Positions 18,414 to 26,528 of a stretch of DNA of 64,000 nucleotides are shown here, piece by piece. Position numbers and translations under genes: made by a program. Source of the DNA: Thalassospira alkalitolerans (lineage in GTDB: Bacteria; Pseudomonadota; Alphaproteobacteria; Rhodospirillales; Thalassospiraceae). The stretch lies in assembly GCF_002115745.1 (NCBI RefSeq), contig NZ_JFKB01000001.1, positions 248,001 through 312,000 on the forward strand, given 5' to 3'. The notes beneath the pieces were generated by a model. It saw nothing but the letters and a program-made list of their open reading frames with translations. It was not told the DNA's origin and did no database searches. The stretch's first letter is position 1. Every line of letters starts with the position of its first letter.

Positions 18414-19388
18414 ATGTCCTCGCCATACTTTGCCCCACGGAAACGTTTGATGCGCCGGAAACTGCCCCCATTACGCGCGCTTGTCGCCTTTGAAGCCACC
18501 GCCCGCCATCAAAGCGTCAAGATCGCTGCCGAAGAACTGCATGTCACCCAAAGCGCGATCAGCCACCAGCTCCGCCAGCTTGAAGAAAGCCTTGGCGTAG
18601 TCCTGTTTGTCCGTAAGGGTCGCGGGCTTAGCCTGACCAAATCGGCAATCCGCCTTTTGCCCCGCCTGACCGAAGCCCTGGATGGCATTGCCGATATCAC
18701 CGGTGAAGTCGGCCCGGACAAGGGCAAGGCCATCCGCATCGGGGCGCTGGCCACCCCGGCGCTAACGGTTCTGCTTTATGAACTTGGCAATCTTCGCGGT
18801 CGTTTGCCCACCGATATTCCGGTGCAATTTCGCAAGATTGAATTTGACGATGATCTTGATCCGCTGGAAATCGATCTGGCGCTTCAAATCGCCCCCAAGG
18901 ACTTGCCCGGACTTGATGGCTGGGTCACCGAACTTCTGACCCCGGAAATTTATACTGCCTTTGCCGCCCCGCAATGGCTGGCAGAACGCGGCTTTGATGC
19001 CGGTAACATCGATGTCAAAACACTCAGATCACGCGATATTCTGTTGATCGACAGCGACAGCGAACAGTTTTCGCAAATCGCCCAATGGTTCGATAGCCCG
19101 CATTTCTCGCTCGATGATTGCTGGACCTTTAGCCACCATATCTGGGCACTTGAAGCCGCACGTGCCGGTCAGGGCATTGTCGCCAGCACCGATGTGGTGG
19201 CGCGCAACTTTGTTGATCGCGGCGAACTCGTGCCGCTTAATTTCCCCGATTTCGTATCACACTGGTGGTATCGCCTGCTAATCCGCCCGGCGCGAGAAAA
19301 AGACCCGGTCGTCATCGAAGCCGCCAATTGGATTCGCGAATTGATCAATCCCCATACGGCGTCGCTATCACGCAAGAAACCACTGTAA
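18414..19388 (+). CDS. LysR-family transcriptional regulator (GcvA-like)
   Basis: A 324-residue LysR-type regulator. The HTH reads LPPLRALVAFEATARHQSVK...HVTQSAISHQLRQLEESLG, with the LPPLRAL opening typical of GcvA-type members, followed by a periplasmic-binding-like sensor domain. An alternative ATG 12 codons downstream (MRRKLPPL, 18450) fits the family start equally well and has GGAA upstream. It is divergent from the EamA transporter, its most likely target. Inducer unknown. Confidence 0.9.
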   Translation: MSSPYFAPRKRLMRRKLPPLRALVAFEATARHQSVKIAAEELHVTQSAISHQLRQLEESLGVVLFVRKGRGLSLTKSAIRLLPRLTEALDGIADITGEVGPDKGKAIRIGALATPALTVLLYELGNLRGRLPTDIPVQFRKIEFDDDLDPLEIDLALQIAPKDLPGLDGWVTELLTPEIYTAFAAPQWLAERGFDAGNIDVKTLRSRDILLIDSDSEQFSQIAQWFDSPHFSLDDCWTFSHHIWALEAARAGQGIVASTDVVARNFVDRGELVPLNFPDFVSHWWYRLLIRPAREKDPVVIEAANWIRELINPHTASLSRKKPL

Positions 19389-19488
19389 CAGCCTTGTCCA
19401 TTGCCCCCGGTGATACGGGACGTTACAAACAGGCAATGATCAATTGATACGCCAAACAAACACTTGGGATTTCCGAGGAAAGAAATTA

Positions 19489-20349
19489 ATGAACGGTCTG
19501 ATCTCAATTATCGTATCTACCTATAACTGGCCCGAAGCACTTGAACGTGTTCTGGTCTCGCTTGAAGATCAGACAGATCGTAATTTCGAGATTGTCATTG
19601 CGGATGATGGTTCGCGGGACGAAACCCGCACCGCCATTGATCAGTTCAAAGCCAAAACATCCCTGACGGTTAAACATTTTTGGCAAGAAGATGTTGGTTA
19701 TCGCCTGTCCCAGGTACGCAACGGCGCCATTCATATCTCCGAAGGCGAACTTGTCATCTTTACCGATGGCGATTGCTGCCTGATGCCCAATTTCATCGCG
19801 TCACACAGAAAAGTCGCCGAACAGGGCTGCTTTGTGACGGGGAAAAGGGTTTTTCTGAAATCCCGGTTTACGAATTTCATCCTGAACCGCAAGCCTTCAT
19901 TCCATAAATGGCCGCGCGGCGTCTTGTTCATGCTTGGCTTGCTGGCACAATGCAATCGCCCGTTTCAGTTTATTCCTTTGCCGCAAAGCAAAAGCAGCCT
20001 TTGGCAACATGAAGACTGCTGGAAAAAAGCGCAAGGCTGCAACATTGCGGCCTTCCGCAAGGATATCGATGCGGTTGCCGGTTTCGATGAAAGCTATATT
20101 GGTCACGGGCTTGAGGATTCTGATTTCATCCTTCGCCTTCTAAGGTTGGGTTTAAAGCGTAAAAACGTCGAATACACCTCGCCCGTGCTGCATTTATATC
20201 ATGGTCGATCCCTGCCGCAGCGACATCAAAATGCCAATCTTAATCCGGCCAAATTTGATGCCCTGATCGCAGAAACCAACCGCTTTTTGCCTAACGAAAG
20301 CCTGCTCTTGGGGTCTGACAAAAAAGCCGCCACACAACCGGCTCCCTGA
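19489..20349 (+). CDS. Family 2 glycosyltransferase with galactosyltransferase-type C-terminal domain
   Basis: A 286-residue enzyme from the ATG at 19489, which has a strong GAGGAAAG ribosome-binding site; a longer frame upstream lacks one. The GT-A core is LISIIVSTYNWPEALERVL, then IADDGSRDET and the DxD-like FTDGDC. The C-terminal part, GFDESYIGHGLEDSDFILRL, is the glycosyltransferase 7 C-terminal motif found in bacterial chondroitin- and LPS-type transferases. It stands alone between lysR and ppa, so its pathway is uncertain; LPS core modification is plausible. Confidence 0.85.
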   Translation: MNGLISIIVSTYNWPEALERVLVSLEDQTDRNFEIVIADDGSRDETRTAIDQFKAKTSLTVKHFWQEDVGYRLSQVRNGAIHISEGELVIFTDGDCCLMPNFIASHRKVAEQGCFVTGKRVFLKSRFTNFILNRKPSFHKWPRGVLFMLGLLAQCNRPFQFIPLPQSKSSLWQHEDCWKKAQGCNIAAFRKDIDAVAGFDESYIGHGLEDSDFILRLLRLGLKRKNVEYTSPVLHLYHGRSLPQRHQNANLNPAKFDALIAETNRFLPNESLLLGSDKKAATQPAP

Positions 20350-20511
20350 ATTTCGACCAATGGTGCATATGCGAAGCCTTGGAAGTCGTGAAATTTCGCG
20401 ATAAAAGGGCCGCATCATTCATTGTCGGCGCATCAACGCGTTCGAAACAGACAATTGCCGTCCCGTGCACACCACGGGGCATTCTGAAAAAAGCGAAAGG
20501 GATTTTCCCAA

Positions 20512-21036
20512 ATGGATCTCAGCAAGATTGCCGTTGGCAAAGATGTTCCGTGGGACGTTAATGTCGTAATCGAAATTCCGCAGGGTGGACCGGTCAAATA
20601 CGAAGTCGACAAAGACTCAGGCGCTGTATTCGTTGACCGCTTCCTGCATACCTCGATGTATTACCCGGTCAATTACGGTTTCATTCCAAACACCCTTGGT
20701 CTGGACGGCGATCCGGTCGATGCCATGGTCATGTTCCGCGAACCGGTCGTTGCCGGTTCGGTCATCCGTGCCCGTCCGGTTGGTGTGCTTATGATGGAAG
20801 ACGAAGCCGGTCAGGACGAAAAACTGATCTGCGTTCCGCATGACAAAGTCGATCCGTATTACACCGACATCAAATCCCACGAAGATCTGCCGCAAATCCT
20901 GCGCGATCAGATTCAGCACTTCTTTGAGCGTTACAAAGACCTCGAAAAAGGCAAATGGGTAAAAGTTACCGGTTGGGAAGGCGCTGAGAAAGCCGCCAAA
21001 CTAATCGAAGAAGGCGTTGCCCGCCTCGGCAAATAA
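20512..21036 (+). CDS. ppa: Inorganic pyrophosphatase, family I
   Basis: Hydrolyses pyrophosphate to phosphate and so pulls biosynthetic reactions forward. The 174-residue protein has the hexameric bacterial-type sequence with [34 protein letters not shown] (metal-binding DGDPVD) and the catalytic lysine region [12 protein letters not shown]. Length and motifs are complete. A strong terminator follows within 25 bases, so it is probably monocistronic. Confidence 0.97.
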   Translation: MDLSKIAVGKDVPWDVNVVIEIPQGGPVKYEVDKDSGAVFVDRFLHTSMYYPVNYGFIPNTLGLDGDPVDAMVMFREPVVAGSVIRARPVGVLMMEDEAGQDEKLICVPHDKVDPYYTDIKSHEDLPQILRDQIQHFFERYKDLEKGKWVKVTGWEGAEKAAKLIEEGVARLGK

Positions 21037-21060
21037 GCCAAGCTGCATCACATGATTTTA

Positions 21061-21094
21061 CAACGCCCTGTCATCTGGCAGGGCGTTGTTTTTG
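21061..21094 (+). terminator. Rho-independent terminator after ppa
   Basis: CAACGCCCTG and CAGGGCGTTG form a perfect 10-bp stem around an 8-base loop, followed by TTTTTG. Confidence 0.85.
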
Positions 21095-21161
21095 ACAATC
21101 TTACAAAAAATCTACATAATCTCAGATGGTTGGGGAACCACATCGACAAAGGTAGCATTCC

Positions 21162-21728
21162 GTGTCTGTGCCTGTACCCGGTGGCAACATCCCCGTACCT
21201 GCCCCCAAAGACCCAATCGTCATTATCGAGGCCGACATCACCACCCTTGATGTTGATGCCATCGTCAATGCCGCGAACGAGGCACTTTTGCCCGGTGGCG
21301 GGGTTTGCGGTGCCATTCATCACGCTGCCGGACCAGAGCTTGCCCATGCCTGCCAAGCTCTCGCCCCCTGCCCGACCGGCGAGGCCCGCATTACTCCCGG
21401 TTTTAACCTTCACGCGCGTTACGTCATTCATACAGTCGGACCTGTCTGGCATGGCGGAAATCACGGCGAACCCGATCTGCTGGCTTCCTGTTATCGCAAT
21501 TCCATCAAGCTTGCCCGCCTGCATGGCCTGAAATCCATCGCCTTTCCGGCCATTTCGACCGGTATTTTTGGCTATCCAGACGACCTTGCCGCCGATATCG
21601 CCGTATCAAATTTACGCGAACATGTTGCAAGTGACGCCGCAACGCCACAAATTTACCTTTGTTGTTTCTCAATTTCCTCACGTCAAAGTTTGGAAAAAGC
21701 CTGCAAAATTCAATCCCATGAAGTCTAG
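21162..21728 (+). CDS. Macrodomain protein, O-acetyl-ADP-ribose deacetylase type
   Basis: A 188-residue macrodomain. The ADP-ribose-binding features are ADITTLDVDAIVNAANEALLP, the loop GGGVCGAIHHAAG and the phosphate loop AISTGIFGYP. This matches the YmdB/MacroD-like class, which removes ADP-ribose from proteins or deacetylates O-acetyl-ADP-ribose, the by-product of sirtuins; a sirtuin is encoded about 7 kb upstream. The C-terminal 25 residues (after SDAATPQIYLCCFS) look less conserved. It is followed directly by the L,D-transpeptidase-like gene. Confidence 0.92.
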   Translation: MSVPVPGGNIPVPAPKDPIVIIEADITTLDVDAIVNAANEALLPGGGVCGAIHHAAGPELAHACQALAPCPTGEARITPGFNLHARYVIHTVGPVWHGGNHGEPDLLASCYRNSIKLARLHGLKSIAFPAISTGIFGYPDDLAADIAVSNLREHVASDAATPQIYLCCFSISSRQSLEKACKIQSHEV

Positions 21729-21750
21729 GGACACAGAGACCAAACCCCCG

Positions 21751-22293
21751 ATGCAAAGCAACCTGCAAACATATACCGCACCTGAACCGGTCGAGATGAT
21801 TGTCTCGCCTAACGGCGTGCTATGCTTTGACGACAGAGAATTTCGCTGTGCGCTCGGCCGCAACGGTATCATTGACGCCGATGCCAAAATCGAAGGCGAC
21901 GGTAAAACACCGGCGGGGGTATGGCGATTGCGCTATGTGATGTATCGGGCGGATCGTCGGGCAAGCCCGCATACCGATTTGCCGGTCACGACCATTTCAT
22001 TTTCCGATGGCTGGTGCGACGACCCGGCTCATGCCGATTACAACCGCCCGGTAAGGCTACCATTTTCAGCCAGCCACGAAAAACTATGCCGCAAAGACGG
22101 CATCTATGACCTGATTGTTGTCCTGGGTCACAATGACGATCCCCCAATCCCTGGCAAAGGGTCGGCTGTCTTCATGCATATCGCACGTCCCGACTATTCA
22201 GGAACCGAAGGTTGCATCGCTCTTGCCGAACCAGATCTTGAAACGGTACTGTCAATGTGCACCCCGGAAAGCTATATCCGGATCAATATGTAA
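21751..22293 (+). CDS. YkuD-like (L,D-transpeptidase fold) protein
   Basis: A roughly 180-residue protein with a single YkuD domain: LGRNGIIDADAKIEGDGKTPAGVW, then VVLGHND and the active-site stretch FMHIARPDYSGTEGCIAL. The histidine and catalytic cysteine are present but the usual SHGC is TEGC. Most family members cross-link peptidoglycan or attach lipoproteins; no signal peptide is visible, so the role is uncertain. The start is unclear: ATGs at 21718 (overlapping the macrodomain stop), 21751 and 21796 are all in frame without a clear ribosome-binding site. Confidence 0.8.
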   Translation: MQSNLQTYTAPEPVEMIVSPNGVLCFDDREFRCALGRNGIIDADAKIEGDGKTPAGVWRLRYVMYRADRRASPHTDLPVTTISFSDGWCDDPAHADYNRPVRLPFSASHEKLCRKDGIYDLIVVLGHNDDPPIPGKGSAVFMHIARPDYSGTEGCIALAEPDLETVLSMCTPESYIRINM

Positions 22294-22362
22294 AATCAGA
22301 GGCTTGTCCTAAAGCCAATGAGACCCTAGTTTCATATGATACACCATTGACCGGGACGGATC

Positions 22363-23337
22363 ATGATTGAAGACGATTATCTCTACAAAAAGAACGGTAT
22401 CGCTGGCATCGGATCTCGCCTGACGGGTATTTTCAGATCCGGCAAGTTCTGGCTGCGCAGCCTTGTCGTTCTTGTATTGATTGCCATTGTCTATTATCCG
22501 GCCGGCATGGCACTGGTGCATAAAATCGACGACAATCCCAATTTCGCTGGTGATTATCAGGGCGGCAGCCATTCCGTAAGCACCGCAATCGGACTGATTA
22601 ACCGCGAGATCAATCAAAACCGCTGGACGGCAAATGATCCGTTCTTCCTGCCAGGTGCGGCACTCGACAATATGCCGAACTTTCAGACCGGCATTGTTTA
22701 TGCCCTGTCACGGTTTGCGATCGAGCTTTCCGATCAAATCGGCCGAACACGCGGCTCAAGCCAGGTCGATCCCGATCTTGATAACGCCGCCGGTCTTTTG
22801 AAATTCCGCGGCGACAAATGGGTGTTTGACCCCAGTATATCTTTGCTGCCCGGTGTCAGTTCGGAGCAACAATATCGTCAGGCCATCGCGGCACTTGAAC
22901 GTTATAACCAGCGTCTGGCCGAAGGTCAGGCCGTGTTTGAACGGCGTACGGATAATCTGCAGGAAACACTGAACCGCTTTGCCAATGATCTGGGATCGGC
23001 ATCGGCCCTGATTGATGACAAGGTCGATGCCCCATCTCTGTTTGATCGCACCGCTGATGATGTATTTTATGCCACCAAAGGCCGTCTCTATGCCTATAGC
23101 CTGATCCTGCGTGACCTTGGCACCGATTTCGAACAAGTAATAAATGAACGTCAAGTCGCACCGGCCTGGGCGGAAATGATCGGCTCGCTTCAGGCCGCAA
23201 GCGCCCTTGATCCACTGGTTGTGGTCAACGGGTCGGCAGACGGCATTATTTTCCCCAACCATCTGGCGGGTTTGGGCTTTTATTTATTGCGCGCACGCAC
23301 CCAGATGCGTGAAATCAGCTCCATCCTGCAACGATAA
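22363..23337 (+). CDS. DUF2333 family membrane-anchored protein
   Basis: A 324-residue protein with one N-terminal membrane span (about 35-55, LRSLVVLVLIAIVYYPAGMAL) and a large, probably periplasmic, helical domain. The pattern GLINREINQNRWTANDPFF and FPNHLAGLGFYLLRARTQM near the end matches the DUF2333 family of proteobacteria. Function is unknown. It stands between the YkuD-like gene and nifU-like gene, both on the same strand but with gaps of 69 and 165 bases. Confidence 0.85.
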   Translation: MIEDDYLYKKNGIAGIGSRLTGIFRSGKFWLRSLVVLVLIAIVYYPAGMALVHKIDDNPNFAGDYQGGSHSVSTAIGLINREINQNRWTANDPFFLPGAALDNMPNFQTGIVYALSRFAIELSDQIGRTRGSSQVDPDLDNAAGLLKFRGDKWVFDPSISLLPGVSSEQQYRQAIAALERYNQRLAEGQAVFERRTDNLQETLNRFANDLGSASALIDDKVDAPSLFDRTADDVFYATKGRLYAYSLILRDLGTDFEQVINERQVAPAWAEMIGSLQAASALDPLVVVNGSADGIIFPNHLAGLGFYLLRARTQMREISSILQR

Positions 23338-23502
23338 AATCAGGTTGCCGTGCTTCACCGTCCGATTATGAATACCTGAGTTGCGCACTCAGACTTGATC
23401 TTTTGCTGATTTTGCCCCATTTAGGGCCTAACCAGATACAGTAAGGTTCACCGCGCGGGCCGTTTTCTGCCCCGGTGACCAGAGTGAGAGGACAAGCCGA
23501 AA

Positions 23503-24072
23503 ATGTTCATTCAGACCGAACCGACCCCGAATCCGGCGACGCTGAAGTTCCTACCGGGCGAAGATGTCATGGGCCGTCAGGGCACCGCCAATTTCACATC
23601 AACCGATGCAGATGTGAAATCGCCGCTCGCACGTAAACTGTTTGAAATCGACGGAATTACCGGTGTGTTCCTTGGCGGTGATTTCATCACCATCACCAAG
23701 GATGAAGCCAAAGACTGGCAAACCTTGAAGCCGCAGATTCTTGGCGGCATCATGGAACATTACACGTCAGGCCTTCCGGTTCTTGAACAAAACTCTGGTG
23801 CCGCAACCGGCACCAGCACCGCATCCGAAGGCGACAACGAACTGGTCAGCCAGATCAAGGAATTGCTTGATACCCGTGTGCGTCCGGCTGTGGCCCAGGA
23901 TGGCGGCGATATTGTCTTCCACAAATTTGAAGACGGCGTTGTTTTTCTGGAAATGCACGGCGCATGCGCAGGCTGCCCCAGCAGCACAGCGACGCTTAAA
24001 ATGGGCATCGAAAATATGCTGCGTTATTACGTGCCGGAAGTTCAGTCCGTTGAATCGGTCATGGCCGACTAA
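23503..24072 (+). CDS. NifU-family Fe-S scaffold/carrier protein (Nfu type)
   Basis: A 189-residue protein with an N-terminal Nfu_N domain (MFIQTEPTPNPATLKFLPGE) and a C-terminal NifU domain carrying the cluster-binding CxxC at C155 and C158 (ACAGCPSSTATLKMGIEN). Such proteins receive [4Fe-4S] clusters from the Isc/Suf machinery and pass them to targets. The AGAGGAC ribosome-binding site precedes the ATG. A GC-rich hairpin follows at 24098-24129, so it is likely a single-gene unit. Confidence 0.94.
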   Translation: MFIQTEPTPNPATLKFLPGEDVMGRQGTANFTSTDADVKSPLARKLFEIDGITGVFLGGDFITITKDEAKDWQTLKPQILGGIMEHYTSGLPVLEQNSGAATGTSTASEGDNELVSQIKELLDTRVRPAVAQDGGDIVFHKFEDGVVFLEMHGACAGCPSSTATLKMGIENMLRYYVPEVQSVESVMAD

Positions 24073-24097
24073 TTTCCCGATTCGCGAAGATTTTTTC

Positions 24098-24129
24098 CGC
24101 CCGGCGCGCACAAAATGCGATGCCGGGCG
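24098..24129 (+). terminator. Likely terminator after the NifU-family gene
   Basis: CGCCCGGC (24098-24105) pairs with GCCGGGCG (24122-24129). It is followed by TTATTGTTA, a weak U-tract. Confidence 0.5.
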
Positions 24130-24268
24130 TTATTGTTACGCCCGGAACGCAAACGCATTTAAGGGAAAATTAACCTTTATGACATTGCCGGTTGCGAACA
24201 AGGCGGGACGCAGGCATAGATAACAGCTTGCTTGGGATGGACAGGTTTACTGATCCTGGAGAAACGAA

Positions 24269-25258
24269 ATGAATAGCGCAGAAAAAGGCAGTTACCGTAA
24301 AATTGCGCTTGCTTCAGTATTTGGGGCGGTGGGTTTACTGTATACTGGCATTCTTGGCGGATGGAACATTTCACCAGAACCCAAGGGTATGGGCTTTGAC
24401 GAAACCGTGGCAGCAACTGTTGCGCCCGAAAAGAAAAACGTCAAACCGCTGTACCGCCGTGATCCTGAAGTCGTCGCTCTTAATCAGTATTACAAAAGCA
24501 TTGGCTATAAACTTGCCAGTGTCGAAGAAATTCCACGCATCTATATCAAGCGCGTGCCAAAGGGCTTGCGCGACCTGACATCAGTGACCGAGCGCAAACA
24601 GATTTTCCTGCGCATCATGTTGCCGCTTGCGCTGCGCCTGAACGAAGAAATTGCCGCGCGCCGTGATCGTTTGATGATGATCCAAAGCAAGAAATATTCC
24701 GGTGATCCGATCAGTCTGCCTGAAAAGGAATGGATTGATCAGATGATGAAACGTTATCGTGTGACCGATGGCAGCATCACGGCCCTGCTGGAACGGATCG
24801 ATATCATTCCCCCGTCTTTGATCCTGGCCCAATCAGCCGAGGAAAGCGGTTGGGGCACATCACGCTTTGTCCGCAAGGGCAATGCCCTGTTCGGTCAATG
24901 GGCATGGGATGAGGACGACGGTATTGTTCCAGAAGACCGTGAAGAAGGCAAAACCCACGTCATCAAATCATTCGACAGCCTGATCGACAGTATCCGGGCC
25001 TATGCGCGTAATATCAATTCACATCCTGCCTATGCCGAATTGCGTGCCGAACGCGCCAAACTGCGCGAAGGTGGTGACGTTGTTCGGGGCTGGGATCTGG
25101 CGGATACGCTAACCAAATATTCGGAACGCGGCACGGAATATGTCGAATCCCTTCATGCCATCATGCGGGTAAACGGGCTTGATGCTTTTGACGGCATGAG
25201 CTTCGCCGATGGCGAAATGCCCTCTCCGCCAAGCGTTCTGGCACTGCTTGACGACTGA
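24269..25258 (+). CDS. Bax-like glucosaminidase-domain protein
   Basis: A 329-residue protein with an N-terminal membrane anchor or signal (about 11-32) and a glucosaminidase domain: IIPPSLILAQSAEESGWGTSRFVRKGNALFGQW, with the catalytic glutamate in ESGWG, and the downstream YARNINSHPAYAELR motif. Related to E. coli Bax and FlgJ-type peptidoglycan hydrolases. It may trim glycan strands in the periplasm. A clear terminator follows, so it is probably monocistronic. Confidence 0.9.
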   Translation: MNSAEKGSYRKIALASVFGAVGLLYTGILGGWNISPEPKGMGFDETVAATVAPEKKNVKPLYRRDPEVVALNQYYKSIGYKLASVEEIPRIYIKRVPKGLRDLTSVTERKQIFLRIMLPLALRLNEEIAARRDRLMMIQSKKYSGDPISLPEKEWIDQMMKRYRVTDGSITALLERIDIIPPSLILAQSAEESGWGTSRFVRKGNALFGQWAWDEDDGIVPEDREEGKTHVIKSFDSLIDSIRAYARNINSHPAYAELRAERAKLREGGDVVRGWDLADTLTKYSERGTEYVESLHAIMRVNGLDAFDGMSFADGEMPSPPSVLALLDD

Positions 25259-25283
25259 TCCACAATCACACCACGTGACACAG

Positions 25284-25315
25284 AAAAAGGGACTGGATTT
25301 TTCGGTCCCTTTTTC
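25284..25315 (+). terminator. Rho-independent terminator after the Bax-like gene
   Basis: AAAAAGGGAC pairs with GGTCCCTTTTT around a short loop; the 3' arm merges into a T-run. Confidence 0.8.
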
Positions 25316-25395
25316 TATTTTTGATCATCAGAGCCTAAAAATCACAGACCATAATCCACCAAATCAACGATCAGGACCATCAACATGTCCCGCGC

Positions 25396-25860
25396 CTAGG
25401 GGCGATAAATCCAGCCCCTTTCCGATTTGACCAATCGGATTTCATTTTCAATACTGCGTCTGTCACCAGTACTGAACGCGCCGTCCTTAAGCGCAAGCAT
25501 CTTGGTCTTCACAAGGTCAATGGCATCACTGACTGTGTCGCCAACCGTATCAAGATCGCCAGCCGATTTACCCTTTTGGGTGACATCATCGGCAAAATCA
25601 GCAACCGAACGGTCAAAGACCAGCTCGTAGCGAACCATCACAACGGTTTCGTCGTCATCTTCCTTGATACTATTGGTCTTGCTGACATTTTCAACATGAC
25701 CGACCTTGGCATAAGGATCATCCCGGAAACGTTCGATCACTGCCGTGGTGATTTCATCAACGCTTGGTCCTTCGGCCGAATTTTCCTCGCAGGCGGATAA
25801 CACTACAACGGCTGGCAGAAACAGGAAAAATGCAAAAAAGTGACGGATCCGGCGCATCAA
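25396..25860 (-). CDS. Small lipoprotein of unknown function, copy 1 of a tandem pair
   Basis: A 154-residue predicted lipoprotein: hydrophobic signal (about 6-22) ending in lipobox LSAC. The mature part holds HVENVSKTNS, VRYELVFDRSVADFADDV and a C-terminal ERGWIYRP. The same landmarks occur in the neighbouring gene at 25968 (HLENIVSS, MQYELVFDTDFADVIQIV, KGAWIAQP), so the two are diverged paralogues. I do not recognise the family. About 107 bases separate them, both on the minus strand and probably co-transcribed. Confidence 0.75.
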   Translation of the reverse strand: MMRRIRHFFAFFLFLPAVVVLSACEENSAEGPSVDEITTAVIERFRDDPYAKVGHVENVSKTNSIKEDDDETVVMVRYELVFDRSVADFADDVTQKGKSAGDLDTVGDTVSDAIDLVKTKMLALKDGAFSTGDRRSIENEIRLVKSERGWIYRP

Positions 25861-25967
25861 TAAATTCCTTATGCGTGAAATGCCTGAAGTCGAATTATAT
25901 GCGATCTATCGCAGCCCGATGTGGCAGAAATCGGGCCAAAGGCCCATCATCCAAGACCCCGATGATG

Positions 25968-26420
25968 TCAGGGTTGCGCGATCCACGCGCCTTTTATCTT
26001 AGCGAAATCGACATCACGGGCCACGTCAAAACGCTGTCCCTTTTCAAATTCGCCGTATCGCCCGGTCATACCGGTCAGTTCCACCGTGCCAAGAATACCA
26101 ATATACCCGCTGAACCGGGCACGTTCCGTCTCAGATACCGATCCCGGATCAGCAACGATCTGAATAACATCGGCAAAATCGGTATCAAACACCAACTCGT
26201 ATTGCATCGAAACCCGAATACGCCCCCCGGCACTTCGTCTGGCATCGGAACTGACAATGTTTTCCAGATGCGACACCAGGCCCAACAGGGTCTCGTCATG
26301 CAATTCATGCAGGCTGGCTGCAATCTCGGCCTCGTTCGGACCGGGTTCGCTACATGCTGTCAGCACAAGCAATATAGCAACCAGTCCGACACGCCATTTG
26401 CGTGAAAATTCCGAAATCAC
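25968..26420 (-). CDS. Small lipoprotein of unknown function, copy 2 of a tandem pair
   Basis: A 150-residue predicted lipoprotein with signal segment VGLVAILLVLTAC (lipobox LTAC near residue 22). It is paralogous to the protein at 25396: both have an acidic N-terminal helix, a central YELVFD motif followed by a valine-rich strand, and a tryptophan-containing end. It differs by an inserted glycine-rich stretch (FSGYIGILGTVELTGMTGRYGEF). No known domain recognised. It lies upstream of its paralogue and downstream of the maeB terminator. Confidence 0.72.
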   Translation of the reverse strand: MISEFSRKWRVGLVAILLVLTACSEPGPNEAEIAASLHELHDETLLGLVSHLENIVSSDARRSAGGRIRVSMQYELVFDTDFADVIQIVADPGSVSETERARFSGYIGILGTVELTGMTGRYGEFEKGQRFDVARDVDFAKIKGAWIAQP

Positions 26421-26470
26421 GTCCCCACCATCACAGGTTGTTTTTAGTTATATGACGCGGTCATAAAGTA

Positions 26471-26505
26471 AAATGGCGGAGATTGCATCTGCAATTCCGC
26501 CATTT
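26471..26505 (-). terminator. Terminator of the malic enzyme gene
   Basis: AAATGGCGGA pairs with TCCGCCATTT, with an inner ATTGCA/TGCAAT stem; on the minus strand TTTTACTTT follows. Confidence 0.75.
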
Positions 26506-26528
26506 CAAAGATAGTATTTTACCGATAC

